Assembly: GCA_935421135.1 (NCBI GenBank)
Contig: OW285187.1
Span: 32,490,818 to 32,554,817, forward strand
DNA from: Bugulina stolonifera
Lineage: Eukaryota > Bryozoa > Gymnolaemata > Cheilostomatida > Bugulidae
Direction of reading: 5' to 3'
DNA: 64,000 nt
The translations under genes and the position numbers were made by a program. The notes under the pieces were generated by a model. That model was not told the origin of the DNA, ran no database searches, and saw nothing but the letters and a program-made list of their open reading frames with translations. Shown in pieces: positions 1 to 13,137 of this stretch. The stretch's first letter is position 1; each line of letters begins with the position of its first letter.

Positions 1-379
1 ATCATTATTTACAATAATAGTACAACTGTACAATATTCAAGATTGAACAGGCATTGTGTTCAAACATTCATTTCATTTGGACAAGGGTTTTCCCCTCTCT
101 AATTCACATATACTACATTACACAGCATATAACATTACATGTATGTTGACCACTACAAATATGAAAGGTTATGACTAGGCTAGAACAAAATATGTAATTT
201 TGAATAATATATAATACATGATGTATCCATGAGTAATAGTCATGCAGGGGATATACATTCATGCATATGCATATCACAATTCCTCGTGTTTCGGTACAGC
301 TTAAAAATATATACATGATACAATATATATATATTTCTAACAAATAGCTACCTTGTGTACGAATAGCACAGCCCATAAA

Positions 380-3300
380 CTACCTAGGGTATAGCCTATC
401 CCTATCTGTTGAACTGGCACCAGCAGCAGAAGAGGGGTTCAGAGGGTGGGCTGTTGGTAACTTAGCCTGAGATGTTGGTATGAGAGGTGGGGGTCCTCCT
501 ATGTTCGATATTGCACCTAGACTAGATAATGCACTAGAGTTATGATATCCATTCAAACCGGTTAAACTAGAAGAATGAAGGGAATTAGCCCTGTCCATAT
601 CCAGATATTGCATCGCTGTTGCTGTGGCAGACCTCTCTTGCCTGTCTCTCTGTGCTAGAGCCAAGGCTATGGATGGATTGAACATTCTTTCTCTCTCAAA
701 GTCTCTTTGTTGCTGCTGCTGTTGTAAATATGGGTTCCAAAGTGAGGCTGCAGCCGCCGCCGCTGCGGCTGCATTGGCAGGGTAACCGTTGGTAGGCAAA
801 GCCTTGTTATCCCCCATGAGTCCGGCAGCAAACATGTTCAACAGCTGACTCTGCTGTTGTTGCTGAAAGTCAAGAACAGATCCAGCACTGACAGGTGGAG
901 GTAGGGCTACAGACTTATTGGTCTCCTCAACCATAGGGTGGCCATTTGATGAGTTGGACCATGGGGATTGAGCTAGTGACTTCATGTGAGCTGGTTTGGG
1001 TGACCGAGATCTTGAGCGGCGCCTCTTATTGGCTGGATGAGAGGAAGATGAGGGACGTTTACTACTGTTTGCTGAGCTGAATGGAGCAGAACCATTGGAT
1101 TTCCTAAAATAAAATTAGGTTCATGAGTGTTTGGTGGGTAGCCTAGGATATATCGGTATATTATATACAAAATGACAAACACTGTTAGTAGGTCTATATT
1201 TCTACATGCTATATTATGTGAGAGTATAATTTTATTCTATTCATGTATATTAGTCAGTAAAGAATACAGCTGGTAATTTTACGCTTTACATACTTAACTG
1301 ACACTACTAATTGTATTACTAGCATCTCTTCATATTGATCTAATATAATTATATCATAGTGCCAATTAGTTACAATTTGTTGGTGTAAGACAGTTATTAA
1401 TTATTATAATTTATTATTTGGCATAGCACATTACAGTGGGTAGTCATTATCAAGAGAGTAGAGGAGGCAGAGGGAGTAGAGAGGCCCAGGGAACATTTAC
1501 CAGTGTTACTATGACTTACCTAAAGTCTTCTCTCTCCCTCTTCTTAATTAAAGGTGAAGTGGAGTGTGCAGCAGAGTTTGGAGTAGAGTGTGAAGTGGAA
1601 GGCATTGTTACTGATGTACTGGCAGACTCTAAGCTGCTCTTGGATGTTGGAGGTAATAAACCGTTTGCCACATTTCTATTCACCAAGCCCAGCTCTACAA
1701 TGGATATGTAGCATCGATTCATCACCTACTATGTTACATGTCTAATACTGCTCTATTACTCCAATATTATTATACTAACTAAAACTAGTGACACAATACA
1801 TTACAAGTAAGGAACGGATGATCACAGAGTTAAGAGAATGCACCAAGTGACTCTACTAGTTAACTCTCAAGTAGCACTCTTACATATGCAGGTATGCCCT
1901 ACTTCCTACTACCAGTAGTCTACTTGTCATGTACCAGAAAACCACAGCATGTCAACCCATCTACCCTGTTCACAAGGTCTCAGCTATGACAGCTAACAAC
2001 AGGCAGTATATAGAGGTACTTGGTGACAGCCTGAGACATGCGGCTGGCAGTATGGAAGCTGGGGAGGGTCAACCTGTCTATCAGCAAAATTTCTCCGAGG
2101 ACTAAAGACCCTTATGGTCTGAACCAACTTATTGCTACCCTGGGTCCAAGGGTACCATATTGTATACAAACTCCACACACGCTGCCACTGCCAGTAGAGC
2201 TGTCACAGGGCTATAGCAAAATGTAGGTGGGGGGGGGGGGCTTACCTTTGGTGCTACTGCTAGAGGAGAAGCTGGCTGGAGAACTTGGGTTACTGGGCAC
2301 ACTTCTCTGCTTGTGTTTATCTAGTCGATGGAGAGGGCTTGGTGTTGTCTTCTCTCTTGATGGTGACCTTCTAACAGGAGACTGTGCAGCTGCAGACAAA
2401 CCATAATAGCACACATGTCATTATCACCCTTTTTTGCAAATATCTCATCTTTGACATACAGATTCTAGTGCATAAAAAATGGAATTGCTAATTATGACCA
2501 GTTTACATGTACACCAGATATTAATAAATAACTCAAGAGTTAATCCAACCAGCCAACATACTGAGAAATACACAGATACACGAGGGCCTCCCTCTGCTTA
2601 CCACTTGGTTTTGAACGAACAGCTGTTGCTGGCAGCACATCCTTAGGTCGGTGTACAGTAGTAGAAGTTAATGAGTTAATAGAGTGAGGTAAGTTGACTG
2701 GTTTCTTATCAGCGTCTCCTGTATTACCAGAGACTAGGCCATTTCTATGTGCATCGGCTCTCTGTCTTGTAGCATTGTATATCTTATATGCAATGTGCAC
2801 ATGGGCAGCACACCATTTACCAGATTTCTGCAATAGTATGTTTAGTATAGATTAGACATATACATACAGCATAGACAGTGGTTATGGTTAGTGAGAAGTG
2901 AGAGGTGTCCATCTAGCCTACTGACCGTGAATCACAAATGGAACACTCACTAACCCATAGTTACAGCAAATGTTGCCAAACAAGTAGAGTCCTGCTTTGA
3001 CAAGTGAGTGTAAAACACTTCACTGGAATTGATGCAATAAAGGATTTGGGCACAGGAATAGATGAATAGACTCATCTTGTACGTACAATGTATATGTACA
3101 TGTATATACTATATACAGGTACAGCTGTAGGTGTGATTGTGCTGATATGATCAGTATCTGGGCTGAGGTAATGGTGTGTGTTGGACTGGTAGCCATTCAG
3201 TGACAGAGCACGAGCTGGCTGGCTGGTTGGTAGGTTGGCTCAGGGACTGGCTGGTTGGCTAGAGCTGTACGCTAGTACATGTACATAGGAGGTATTTATA

Positions 3301-6300
3301 GCCTACACTCTCAGACTCCCCACTAATCACATTATTCTAGCTATATGGAAGTGGCCACATGCCAGATTCATTTAGATGATTAAATAAAAAAAATCATTAC
3401 AAGGAAACCAAATTACCAATTCTTTGCTTCAATTAATTCTGATAAAAAATAGAATGTAGAACAACAGTAAATCATGTGCAGCTCCTGTGTTATAGGCCAG
3501 TGTCTGCAAGAAAGCGCAGTGTTGGTACGGGTAGTGAAGTAGGAATGAGGAAAGTTACAGAGAAATAGAGAGCCTACCTTCTGTGTGGTATCAGAGGAGG
3601 TAGAAGGGTTGTGGTGTCCACCAGGAACCGATTGGAAAGGAGATGGCCCAGCAGTTGATGCTGTAGATGTTGCCGCCTGAAATATTACACAAACAGCTAG
3701 TGTTACATTGTACAAACCATGTGTGTTTCATATACATATACATGTACATATACATAATTATACATGTACATGCACTACAGGTGTGGTTATTTATATACAT
3801 GTACATATACATAATTATACATGTACATGTACTATAAACAGGTGTGGTTATTTACATGTATATACATGTAGCACAGCATACACTACTATTATACACACAC
3901 AGGTCCCAGGGAATAAGTATGATGATGCTGAACCAATAGATATCTGCTACTAAAGATAACAGAACAACACAATTAGCATATTCTGTGTACTGCTTGGGTT
4001 GGTACCAACAATTCACATCTTGTTTGCCAGATGGAAGGAGAGATTTGGGAGTTCGACAAGGTCATGTACGTGTACATGTGTACATGTGTACATGTATGTT
4101 ATATATTACAGGGTTACATGTGCATGACTGATAGCTTGCTAGTGGTTAGACAGTCCAGTGGATACTATAACATAGGAGTAGGAAGCACCTACTTACTAGT
4201 ACACTGTATACTCTGTGTATGAAGTTAGTCACAAGTAGTCTACTTACATTTCTCTGCTGACTGTACAGCATCTGCTGTATTGGAGGCATCTTATCCAGCT
4301 ACAAGCAGAGAGAGAAAGAGAGGTGTAATAAACAACCACAACATACATAGTACATTACATGCATATACTCTATTAGTGTATTATATACATGTGTACACTA
4401 TGTACACTATGTACACTATATACACTATATACATTGTGCATGTGTATGTAGGTTTTAGACTGTATTAACCGCAGTATATTACACCAGTGTATCCCATAGT
4501 GTATATAAAGAGAGTGTATATAACACAGTATGTAGACTGTGTTAGACTGTGGTACGTACCATCTGTTGGAAGAATAGAGCTGGAGCTACTCCAGTAGGTG
4601 GGATCGCTGCATTGGGAGGAGCAGGAGGTAGACTGGTGCTGTTAATACCAGAGTTGTGAGGAGGGAAGAGCTGTTCTGGTCTAAGGAAGGGAGGCATTGC
4701 TGCTCTGTCACCAGCTTGCATCAACATCCTGCGTGACAACTCCGCCCTGATCTGGTCTTGACCTGTTTAACAATACCATCACGTAGTACATGTATCCCAT
4801 ACGATGTGTACATATTATATAGTAGGGCCTACATGAGATGATATCTGTATTATACATGTATATAATATGCATGGTAAGGTGACATCTGTGCGATATATAC
4901 TAGATTGGATACAAGGGTTCTTATCTAGCAGGTCAATGTTAGCACAAGCACCATATGGAATATCTAATAAACACACAGCATACAGTGCAGTAATACGAGG
5001 TCTATAGCATGGTCTATAGCGTGGCACATGACTGTATAGAATACACAATAGCCTATAATCTAACAGGCGCTCTCCACCCAAGAGTCCCTGAGCTATGTGA
5101 AGGAGTTCAAGTGTAACTCGATTGGTGTCACTCGCTAATGTATGGAGTTTGGAAGAGCTAATAAATTTGTGATGAGATTCCCAGCATGACATCGAGTGCA
5201 CCACCTAAATTGGAGCTGATGGAGTAATACAGAAAGAAAGCCAGATATTCTATACCAGCCATAATACAATACCATCTCAACAAGTACGAACCCATCAATA
5301 AACCCATCAGCATTACAACTTATACTTATAAATAGTTTTGTATACATGTACCTACGGTGTATATACAGTATATCTCCTAGACTAGACGCATGGCATAGTA
5401 ACATAGTATAAACTCACTTGCGTTAGACAATGGTGTGGAGTGATTGAACGAGGGAAGCATGTCCGGAGATCCAAAAGGGAAACCAGAATGAGACTGACCG
5501 AGTGCTGATGCTCCGGGATAGTTGTATGGTGCTGGGAGACCATTTGGTCCTCCAAAGCTCAACATGTTGGGGTATGGCGGACTGCCAAATAGTCCAGCAG
5601 AGAATGGGTCTGCAGAGGAGGTAGAGGGAGGCTGGTGAGAGCCCCGACTTGTGTTTCTTTCACTGCAACATACATGTAGGCTACAAGAGGAGGTCAACAA
5701 CAAGTTGCACTGCATTATACAACACAAACCAGGATATAAAAACAGAAAAAAAGTAAATTTTCGTCCATAGAATGTAGAACAGCTGAAATTGGGATTGAAT
5801 TTTCGCAAAAAAATTATTGCATCAAATAAAAAGAGCAAACTACATGCAAATCAGAACTACGTGTACATGTACATCTAGTCACTAGCACATAGTCACTAGC
5901 ACATAGTCACAGCACATAGTCACTAGCACATAGTCACTAGCACATAGTCACTAGCACATAGTCACTAGCATATAGTCACTAGCATATAGTCACTAGCATA
6001 TAGTCACTAGCATATAGTCACTAGCATATAGTCACTAGCACATAGTCACTAGCGTATAGTCACTAGCGTATAGTCACTAGCGTATAGTCACTAGCGCATA
6101 GTCACTAGCGTATAGTCACTAGCGTATAGTCACTAGTGTATAGTCACTAGCATATAGTCACTAGCACATAGTCACTAGCATATAGTCACTAGCGTATAGT
6201 CACTAGCGTATAGTCACTAGCGTATAGTCACTAGCGTATAGTCACTAGCGTATAGTCACTAGCGTATAGTCACTAGTGTATAGTCACTAGCATATAGTCA

Positions 6301-8048
6301 CTAGCATATAGTCACTAGCATATAGTCACTAGCATATAGTCACTAGCATACATATAGTCACTAGCATATAGTCACTAGCATATAGTCACTAGTGTATAGT
6401 CACTAGCATATAGTCACTAGCATATAGTCACTAGCATATAGTCACTAGCACATAGTCACTAGCACATAGTCACTAGCATATAGTGTATGCCATGTATATC
6501 CTCTTGCTGAGGTAAATAAAAGACTGCTACCACTGGTCTGCAGAAGTCGATATACGATACATATAATATACAGTTATAATATACATTTATAATATACATT
6601 TATAATATACGTATAATATACAGTATATTATAGTATATAGGGGCACATGTAGACCAACATGAAGTCAATATAATAATTGTGTTTGGTAACCGCCACAGCT
6701 AGGATATGGGTGTTGAATGTTTCAGCTTGACAAATAGAACATCTGTCTTTGGTTCCTACAAAGCCACTCAAGCCAAAAGAAGAATCAGTGACATACAATA
6801 ACACTTACACGAACCTATCATCTGCAGCAGTGGTCTACACATTTAATTTAGAGAACATCTAAAGAACACAAGCACACATCCTCAAGTCCCTAACAAGTAT
6901 ATAATCATACTGTACAACTAATACTCTAGTAACATCTACATACCTGCAGCGAGAGGTAGCCCTGCTACTGCCACCTCCGTTCTCCCGGTCTTTGGATGTA
7001 GAAGAGCCGGCACTAGGAGTACAGACTGGAGTATTGTGTCTACTGTTGGTGCTAGTAACACTGTGAACACTGTTACTTCTCGATACGACTGGTATGGTGG
7101 TAGTGGTGAGAGAGATGGGCTCTGTAGCTGTAGCTGCTAAGCTATGATTACTAACACCAGCACTACCTGACCACGCTGACGTTACTGCATCACAGCCTAA
7201 TCAAAATGAAGAGGGCTTGAGCTATGTGCGAGCAAATTATATTACTAGGTAGACGAGAGCTGCTCGAGTGGTGACAGCGATACGTAAACGTCTCTTAAGA
7301 ATCTCTCAACAGTACTTAACGACTCAAGTGTTTGCGTGTAGTATAAGCTTGCATTTCATATACACTGTACATAGAGCCACTACCAGCGTATGAAATCCTA
7401 AATTCTTTACAATGCTTTGATAAACAGTGAATGTTAGTAAGCAGTATTATTACATTATGAGCCAGTTTCCAGTAAATTATTCAATTAGATTATTGTAGAT
7501 GAATGATGGTTGTTAACTAATACAAGTACATTATAATCAGCTCAAGTGTACCAGTGCCTACCTACCTCCCTCCCTTCCCAATACTATTACTATCAACTAC
7601 ATATTTGTCAATCTATGTAAATGCTAACATATCACAGCAAATCTGTCACATTCTATTACACCAAACATGTGATGTGTAAATCACTACAGTACAGTTGCAT
7701 AGGCCAAGTATATACTATATTATAGTAAGTGTGTTATAGTACTATATATATTATTATGTAGATATGTATGGTCTACTTGTAGGTATGCACATTATACAAT
7801 CACATACAATGTTAATATGATTTACCTTGTGTTGCTGTACATGAACGTGTATTCAATTCGTGCACTAGACTGCTACTATCCGTTGGTGATTCTTTAGTAA
7901 TATCAGGACTAATATTCTCGAACCGTGGTATGAACTTGGGCTCAGCAGAGCATAACTGAGAAAGAAATGAAAATAATATCTCTAATATAACCCCAAATGT
8001 ATATGTATATGTAGGCCGACTGGATGTAGACCTAAGCTTAAGAGATGA

Positions 8049-8081
<33 letters not shown>

Positions 8082-11000
8082 GTGTAGATGGGTATTGATC
8101 TAAGCCTATATGGTAAATGACACTTGGTTGTGATTGCTTGAGAGGATGAAAAGCCCTTAATATACGACAAAGTACTCTTGATATGGGTACTTGTAAGCTC
8201 TTCCTACACTATATTGTTAGTCATAGGTATTCATCAAAGGATCCTCTACATGATAGCCATGCCAACTTGTCACATACTCTTCATTCTAATAATATCATAA
8301 TATTGTATTATATACCAGCCAGACCCACTGCACCACCTACATGTAGCACCTGCCCAGAGCTACCACAGGAAATTATCCCCATCTCAACAAGGCACACAGT
8401 TTTCATTAATTTCAAAATTAAGTTTTGTTTAATAAAAATATTATTTTATTAATCAGGAAATAAATATATTTGAATTGATGCTTAAGAAGTCTGTTCAAAT
8501 AAAAAGCAAAAACTGAATGACTGATATGTAGGCATATACATATACAATATAATAATCATGTAGATGCAGTTTTTAGGCGAGAAATTATATTTTTTATTGG
8601 TTGGTAAATATACTGTTTTTGCCAGTGTGATAATACATGTATATATTTAAATATGCAACTTGCAGTTGTACATTAGTATTTATTCCCCAAATAATAATTA
8701 TTTCATATTACAGCCATTCAGTGTTGATTAGACTTGGCTGGTCAAAAATGCCACAAATTCTACACATTCTTCTGGTGTAAAGGTCTTGATTTCAGAGTGT
8801 GTGATTATCAGATTGGAAGCATGGCCATATAAATCATTGGAGGAGACTAAATAATGCCGTTTCTAGAAAATAGGATAGGCTGACATTGCTAGGCTCAAGT
8901 GCGTACTTGTAATATCTTTGAGTTGGAACCACCATAAAACGACAATTTTGAACTGAGGCCAATATGACAGGCTGGATATAAATGCATTATGTACGCAAAT
9001 CCGAAGACTGGGCCCAGTGCAACAACATACATGTACATGTATGCCTAAATGAATAGCTTACTCAATACAACCAACATGACAAATTATTTTTACATAAATA
9101 TATTTTTCTGTGCATTCTCAACACAAGTAACCATCTCCATACTTTTGAAAAGAGCGAACTGTCCTTTAAAAAATTGTTTTAATTCACACAAGATATCAGG
9201 CACAAATGGAAACAGGATACAAGCGTATCATGTATTACAATTTGGTATATAATTGTTATATGGGTAAGATAGGTTATATTTTTAACTAATAGAAGGTAGC
9301 ATAATTATATTTTCTCACAGTGGGCACAGAATATAGACTGTAATTGAACACACTAGTTTCAGGTTGAAGTGCGGAAAAGAGGAGGCAAATGAGCAAGTAA
9401 AGTGCAATACACAACTCAAGTGCTGCAGCCAATTGGTAGACTGTAACACTTGTGCTGTCTCTAAGAGAAGACATATGGTGCCCTCTAAAACACTCCTACT
9501 TGAGACACCAGTGGGCACAGTCAGGGTGTGACATCACTACGTATGCACTAATAAATAGTAATAGGTAGAATAAATTATATTTTACACTCGGCATGTATTA
9601 ACATTAGGTTTTTATATTTTATTTACAATTAATATGCAAGAGAGTAGGCTATTGCCTACCTTTTGTTCTGTATGAAGATTAGCTGCTGCCTCGGCTCCAG
9701 GTAGTATGACGGTAGCTGTCGGGGTAGCTATAGGGATAGCAGCAGATGGTGGTGATGACTTAGTTGATGGTAGGAGAGTGAACTTAGCCTCTTCCTTCAC
9801 TGAGCTTCTCTGTTCAACCTTCACCTAGAGAATACAACAGTCTCCATTACTGTTACATCACACTGTAGGCTCAACCAATAGGAACACTCAATACAACCAG
9901 GATATAATTATACACCCCATATACAGCATAAACTATCAAGATTCTCCATTCAATGGAAGGGTTTGGGGCTGACCAAAAGTAAAACAGAAGTTTCATCATA
10001 GCCAGGAAGGAAAACAATTTCATCTTATATACACCCTAACTCTAAAAGGCGTGAGAATAAATGGTCAGCTTTCCAACACTATTCAGGTTTCTCCACCTAA
10101 TTTCTGGTGCATCATCCTTATGTTGTATAGAACAGGATAAAGTGTGAATCCTGTCACTATTTACAATGGAATGAAATAGACAGCTCAAGTATACAGACTA
10201 TGTCATTTCCTCAAATAAAAGCTTACATAAAATTTATCATTATTTTCATTAAATGCAGAGTTGGCCGTTAGCATATCGTTAGCATATCGCAATCTACAAA
10301 AGGCTTCTAATTGTCATCTCATATGTGACTTGCAATATCATAATATTTTATTCAAGTTTGTGACGTGGAATATTATAATTAGTTCTTTCATTCACAATTA
10401 GTGGGTTAATATCTTGGAGGGGTTACTTCTTTGCTAAATTACAAGACTGTGTAACGCTTATATTATATTCTACATGTATGTAATAGAATTATCTTCTTGC
10501 CAATATTATACAGATTTTACTACCATGCTGTACATAACAACTAAAGTGTAGATGACCACCGGATATACAGCATATAATATATGAGCCTACAATATTGTGT
10601 TTAGCAGAGATAACGAGTCTATCAAGAGCTGAACTTGTGGCATAGAGTAAGTGGTACTTGAGGTACTTGTCGAGTTGATAAATCCAAATATAACATAGTC
10701 AAGGAGCCCACTCATGACTCTAAGGGCCAAAAGTTTCTGTCATGAAGTTTTGTAAACATCCCAAAGTGCTTTTGAAGGGTAATGCCAAGGCTTGAGTGGT
10801 ACCTACTGTTATTTAATGGGCTTTCAGTAATACACACTAGCAATGGGAGTGAGGGAGGCAGGCAGCACTTTGTTTCAATAACATCAGATAAGCAGCTACT
10901 ATATACCAGCTGGTAGAAATAGATGAAATAGACAGCTTGAGCAAAGCAAATAATACCAAGTATGTGACCACTTTCTATTTTGTAGAGAATAGCTAAGCTG

Positions 11001-13106
11001 CTGGCATGACTACTCATTCCAAGTCAGCATCTAACTAACCTCCATTCCCAGTTGGTATCCTACTATCAACTACATGCATTGTAACTAATAGCTATACTAA
11101 TTATATTTAGGTTTACAATCATCTTGTTATAAAAACTTTGAAAATGTTGAAAACTTTTGTGTATTGCAAAATAACTCAGTAAAAAATTCTGTAGCCTAAT
11201 TAATATACAAATGAGTAACTGGATACCAACAGCATTTTTTTATTTATCCCATTCGGTATGTTGTATTACAGATATGATCTGCCAGATCACAAATTACTTA
11301 AAAAGGTGGAGAGAGGAGTTCTTCTCTACCTTCCACACATTCTGCATAATGTTGAGTTGATACACATGAGTACAGTCACTTCCTGTATAGATAGGTAGAC
11401 CTACGTACCAGTATTTCATCAGGTGGCTGCTTCACAGTGGATGACTCAGATGGAAGATCCTGTTCAAGTTTGCAACCTTCGGTTGTCGTGGACGATAGAG
11501 AGAATGATAATCCTTTTTCTTCCTTCACTTCTGTCTCGCTCTTTACACCAACCTAGAGGATATGATGTCACAAGTAATTCATATGATTATGCATAACCTG
11601 ACATATTAAGACTTGTGTACATATAATAATACCAGAGAGTTTGAGTGGTACAGCTATAAACACAAGTACCACCCCATCATAAATACATACATGATAATAG
11701 AATTGTACTTAACAACTGGTATGTGAGTAGACCACCACCATATCTAGGTTATACCAAGTGCTAAACACTCTCCACCAGCCAGTAAACACAACAAGTTATG
11801 AATAATACAGTAATAATGATTGTTAGGCCACTAACAACATTGCTAATAAATAAGTCGATGCTGGCTTCAGGAAATTATTTTCATTAAATTAAACTATATT
11901 TATATGATGAAAGTAGCAAAAAACACAATAATACACTTGTTCGCCATCCCATGACGCATAGGCTACATAATATTATATATAGTATTATAAAAAGTGGGAC
12001 ACCATAAAATTAATTAGAAAATTAATTATAGATAAAACATACTAAGACTGATCTTACTAGTCTACAGTATGTAGGCCTACATGTACATATCAATGTAACA
12101 CTTGTATTGTGTTACCTTTACTTCTAAAATACTTTTAATACACAGCTCCAGTGCATTATATAATAACATTATAACTATGTACAGCATAGTACCCAATGCT
12201 GTATTAACCTAACGACCTATTTAGTGACAGGGCACCACAGCTGATGTAATTGGAGTTGTCTGCTGCTGTTAGGTGCTAAAATTACAAAGGAAGCACAACT
12301 CTAACATTATAATTACTTACTCTAGTGTTGCTCAGCCCACATTACATAATACTGACAACAATATAACATAATAAAATTATATAATAAAATAATACAAAGC
12401 AGTACATGTATAATACAATATTATTATAGCATATAGAGTTACACACAGATAACATTGCTAGAGAATTTACCATTGATGTTGAAGGCAAGTCAGACTTGCT
12501 CTGTGAGATCGTATCGGTTTGAGCAACTGATGGAAGACCACCAGTGCAAGCTAGTGGAGATTTAGCTGTAGATTTTCTCCCATGTTTAGTTCTGGGTTCT
12601 TTAGATTTCCTTTCAGTAGGAGTCTGAAATATATAAGATACAAATAAAACAAAGTATAGCAGCAGCAGCAGCAGCAGCAGCAGCAAAGTCTCAAAGCACC
12701 CTGCATATAGAGATTAGATAGAACATAGCAGACCATATACCATTACTAAGGACAAGTGAACTGCTCAATCAATATTCACTACATAGCTGATGAAGTCAAT
12801 GTACAGGCTATAGAGTATAATTATCACTACAAAGTGGACAGGAATCATAGAATTCCAGCTTATGCTAAATATACCAACTTATTCATGGAGTTGTGTATAA
12901 ACCTGCACTATATAGAATAAAGACTAAATAGATGGTGTATGTAAAATTACACCTTCAATCAACATAACATACACGATACAGTGGTTAGGGTATGATTGGA
13001 CCATTTGGACCATTAAAGTGGATGCAGTCTAAATGAGTAGCTACAGTATTTGTTAAGATCTGCTTTCTTTTCCTTCTTTATTGCTTGGGAGTATTATAAC
13101 ATCAGC

Positions 13107-13137
<31 letters not shown>

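Noticed and set aside
3708..3953. Open frame with His/Thr/Cys repeats
   Set aside because: It is the translation of a two-copy TACATGTACATATACATAAT repeat in an intron.
5876..6484. CRISPR-like array
   Set aside because: The repeat is directly tandem with no unique spacers, in a eukaryotic intron. It is a minisatellite.
12342..12686. Open frame with a poly-Leu start
   Set aside because: Only 12471-12623 is an exon; the Leu run is the intronic (AGC)9 microsatellite read in reverse.
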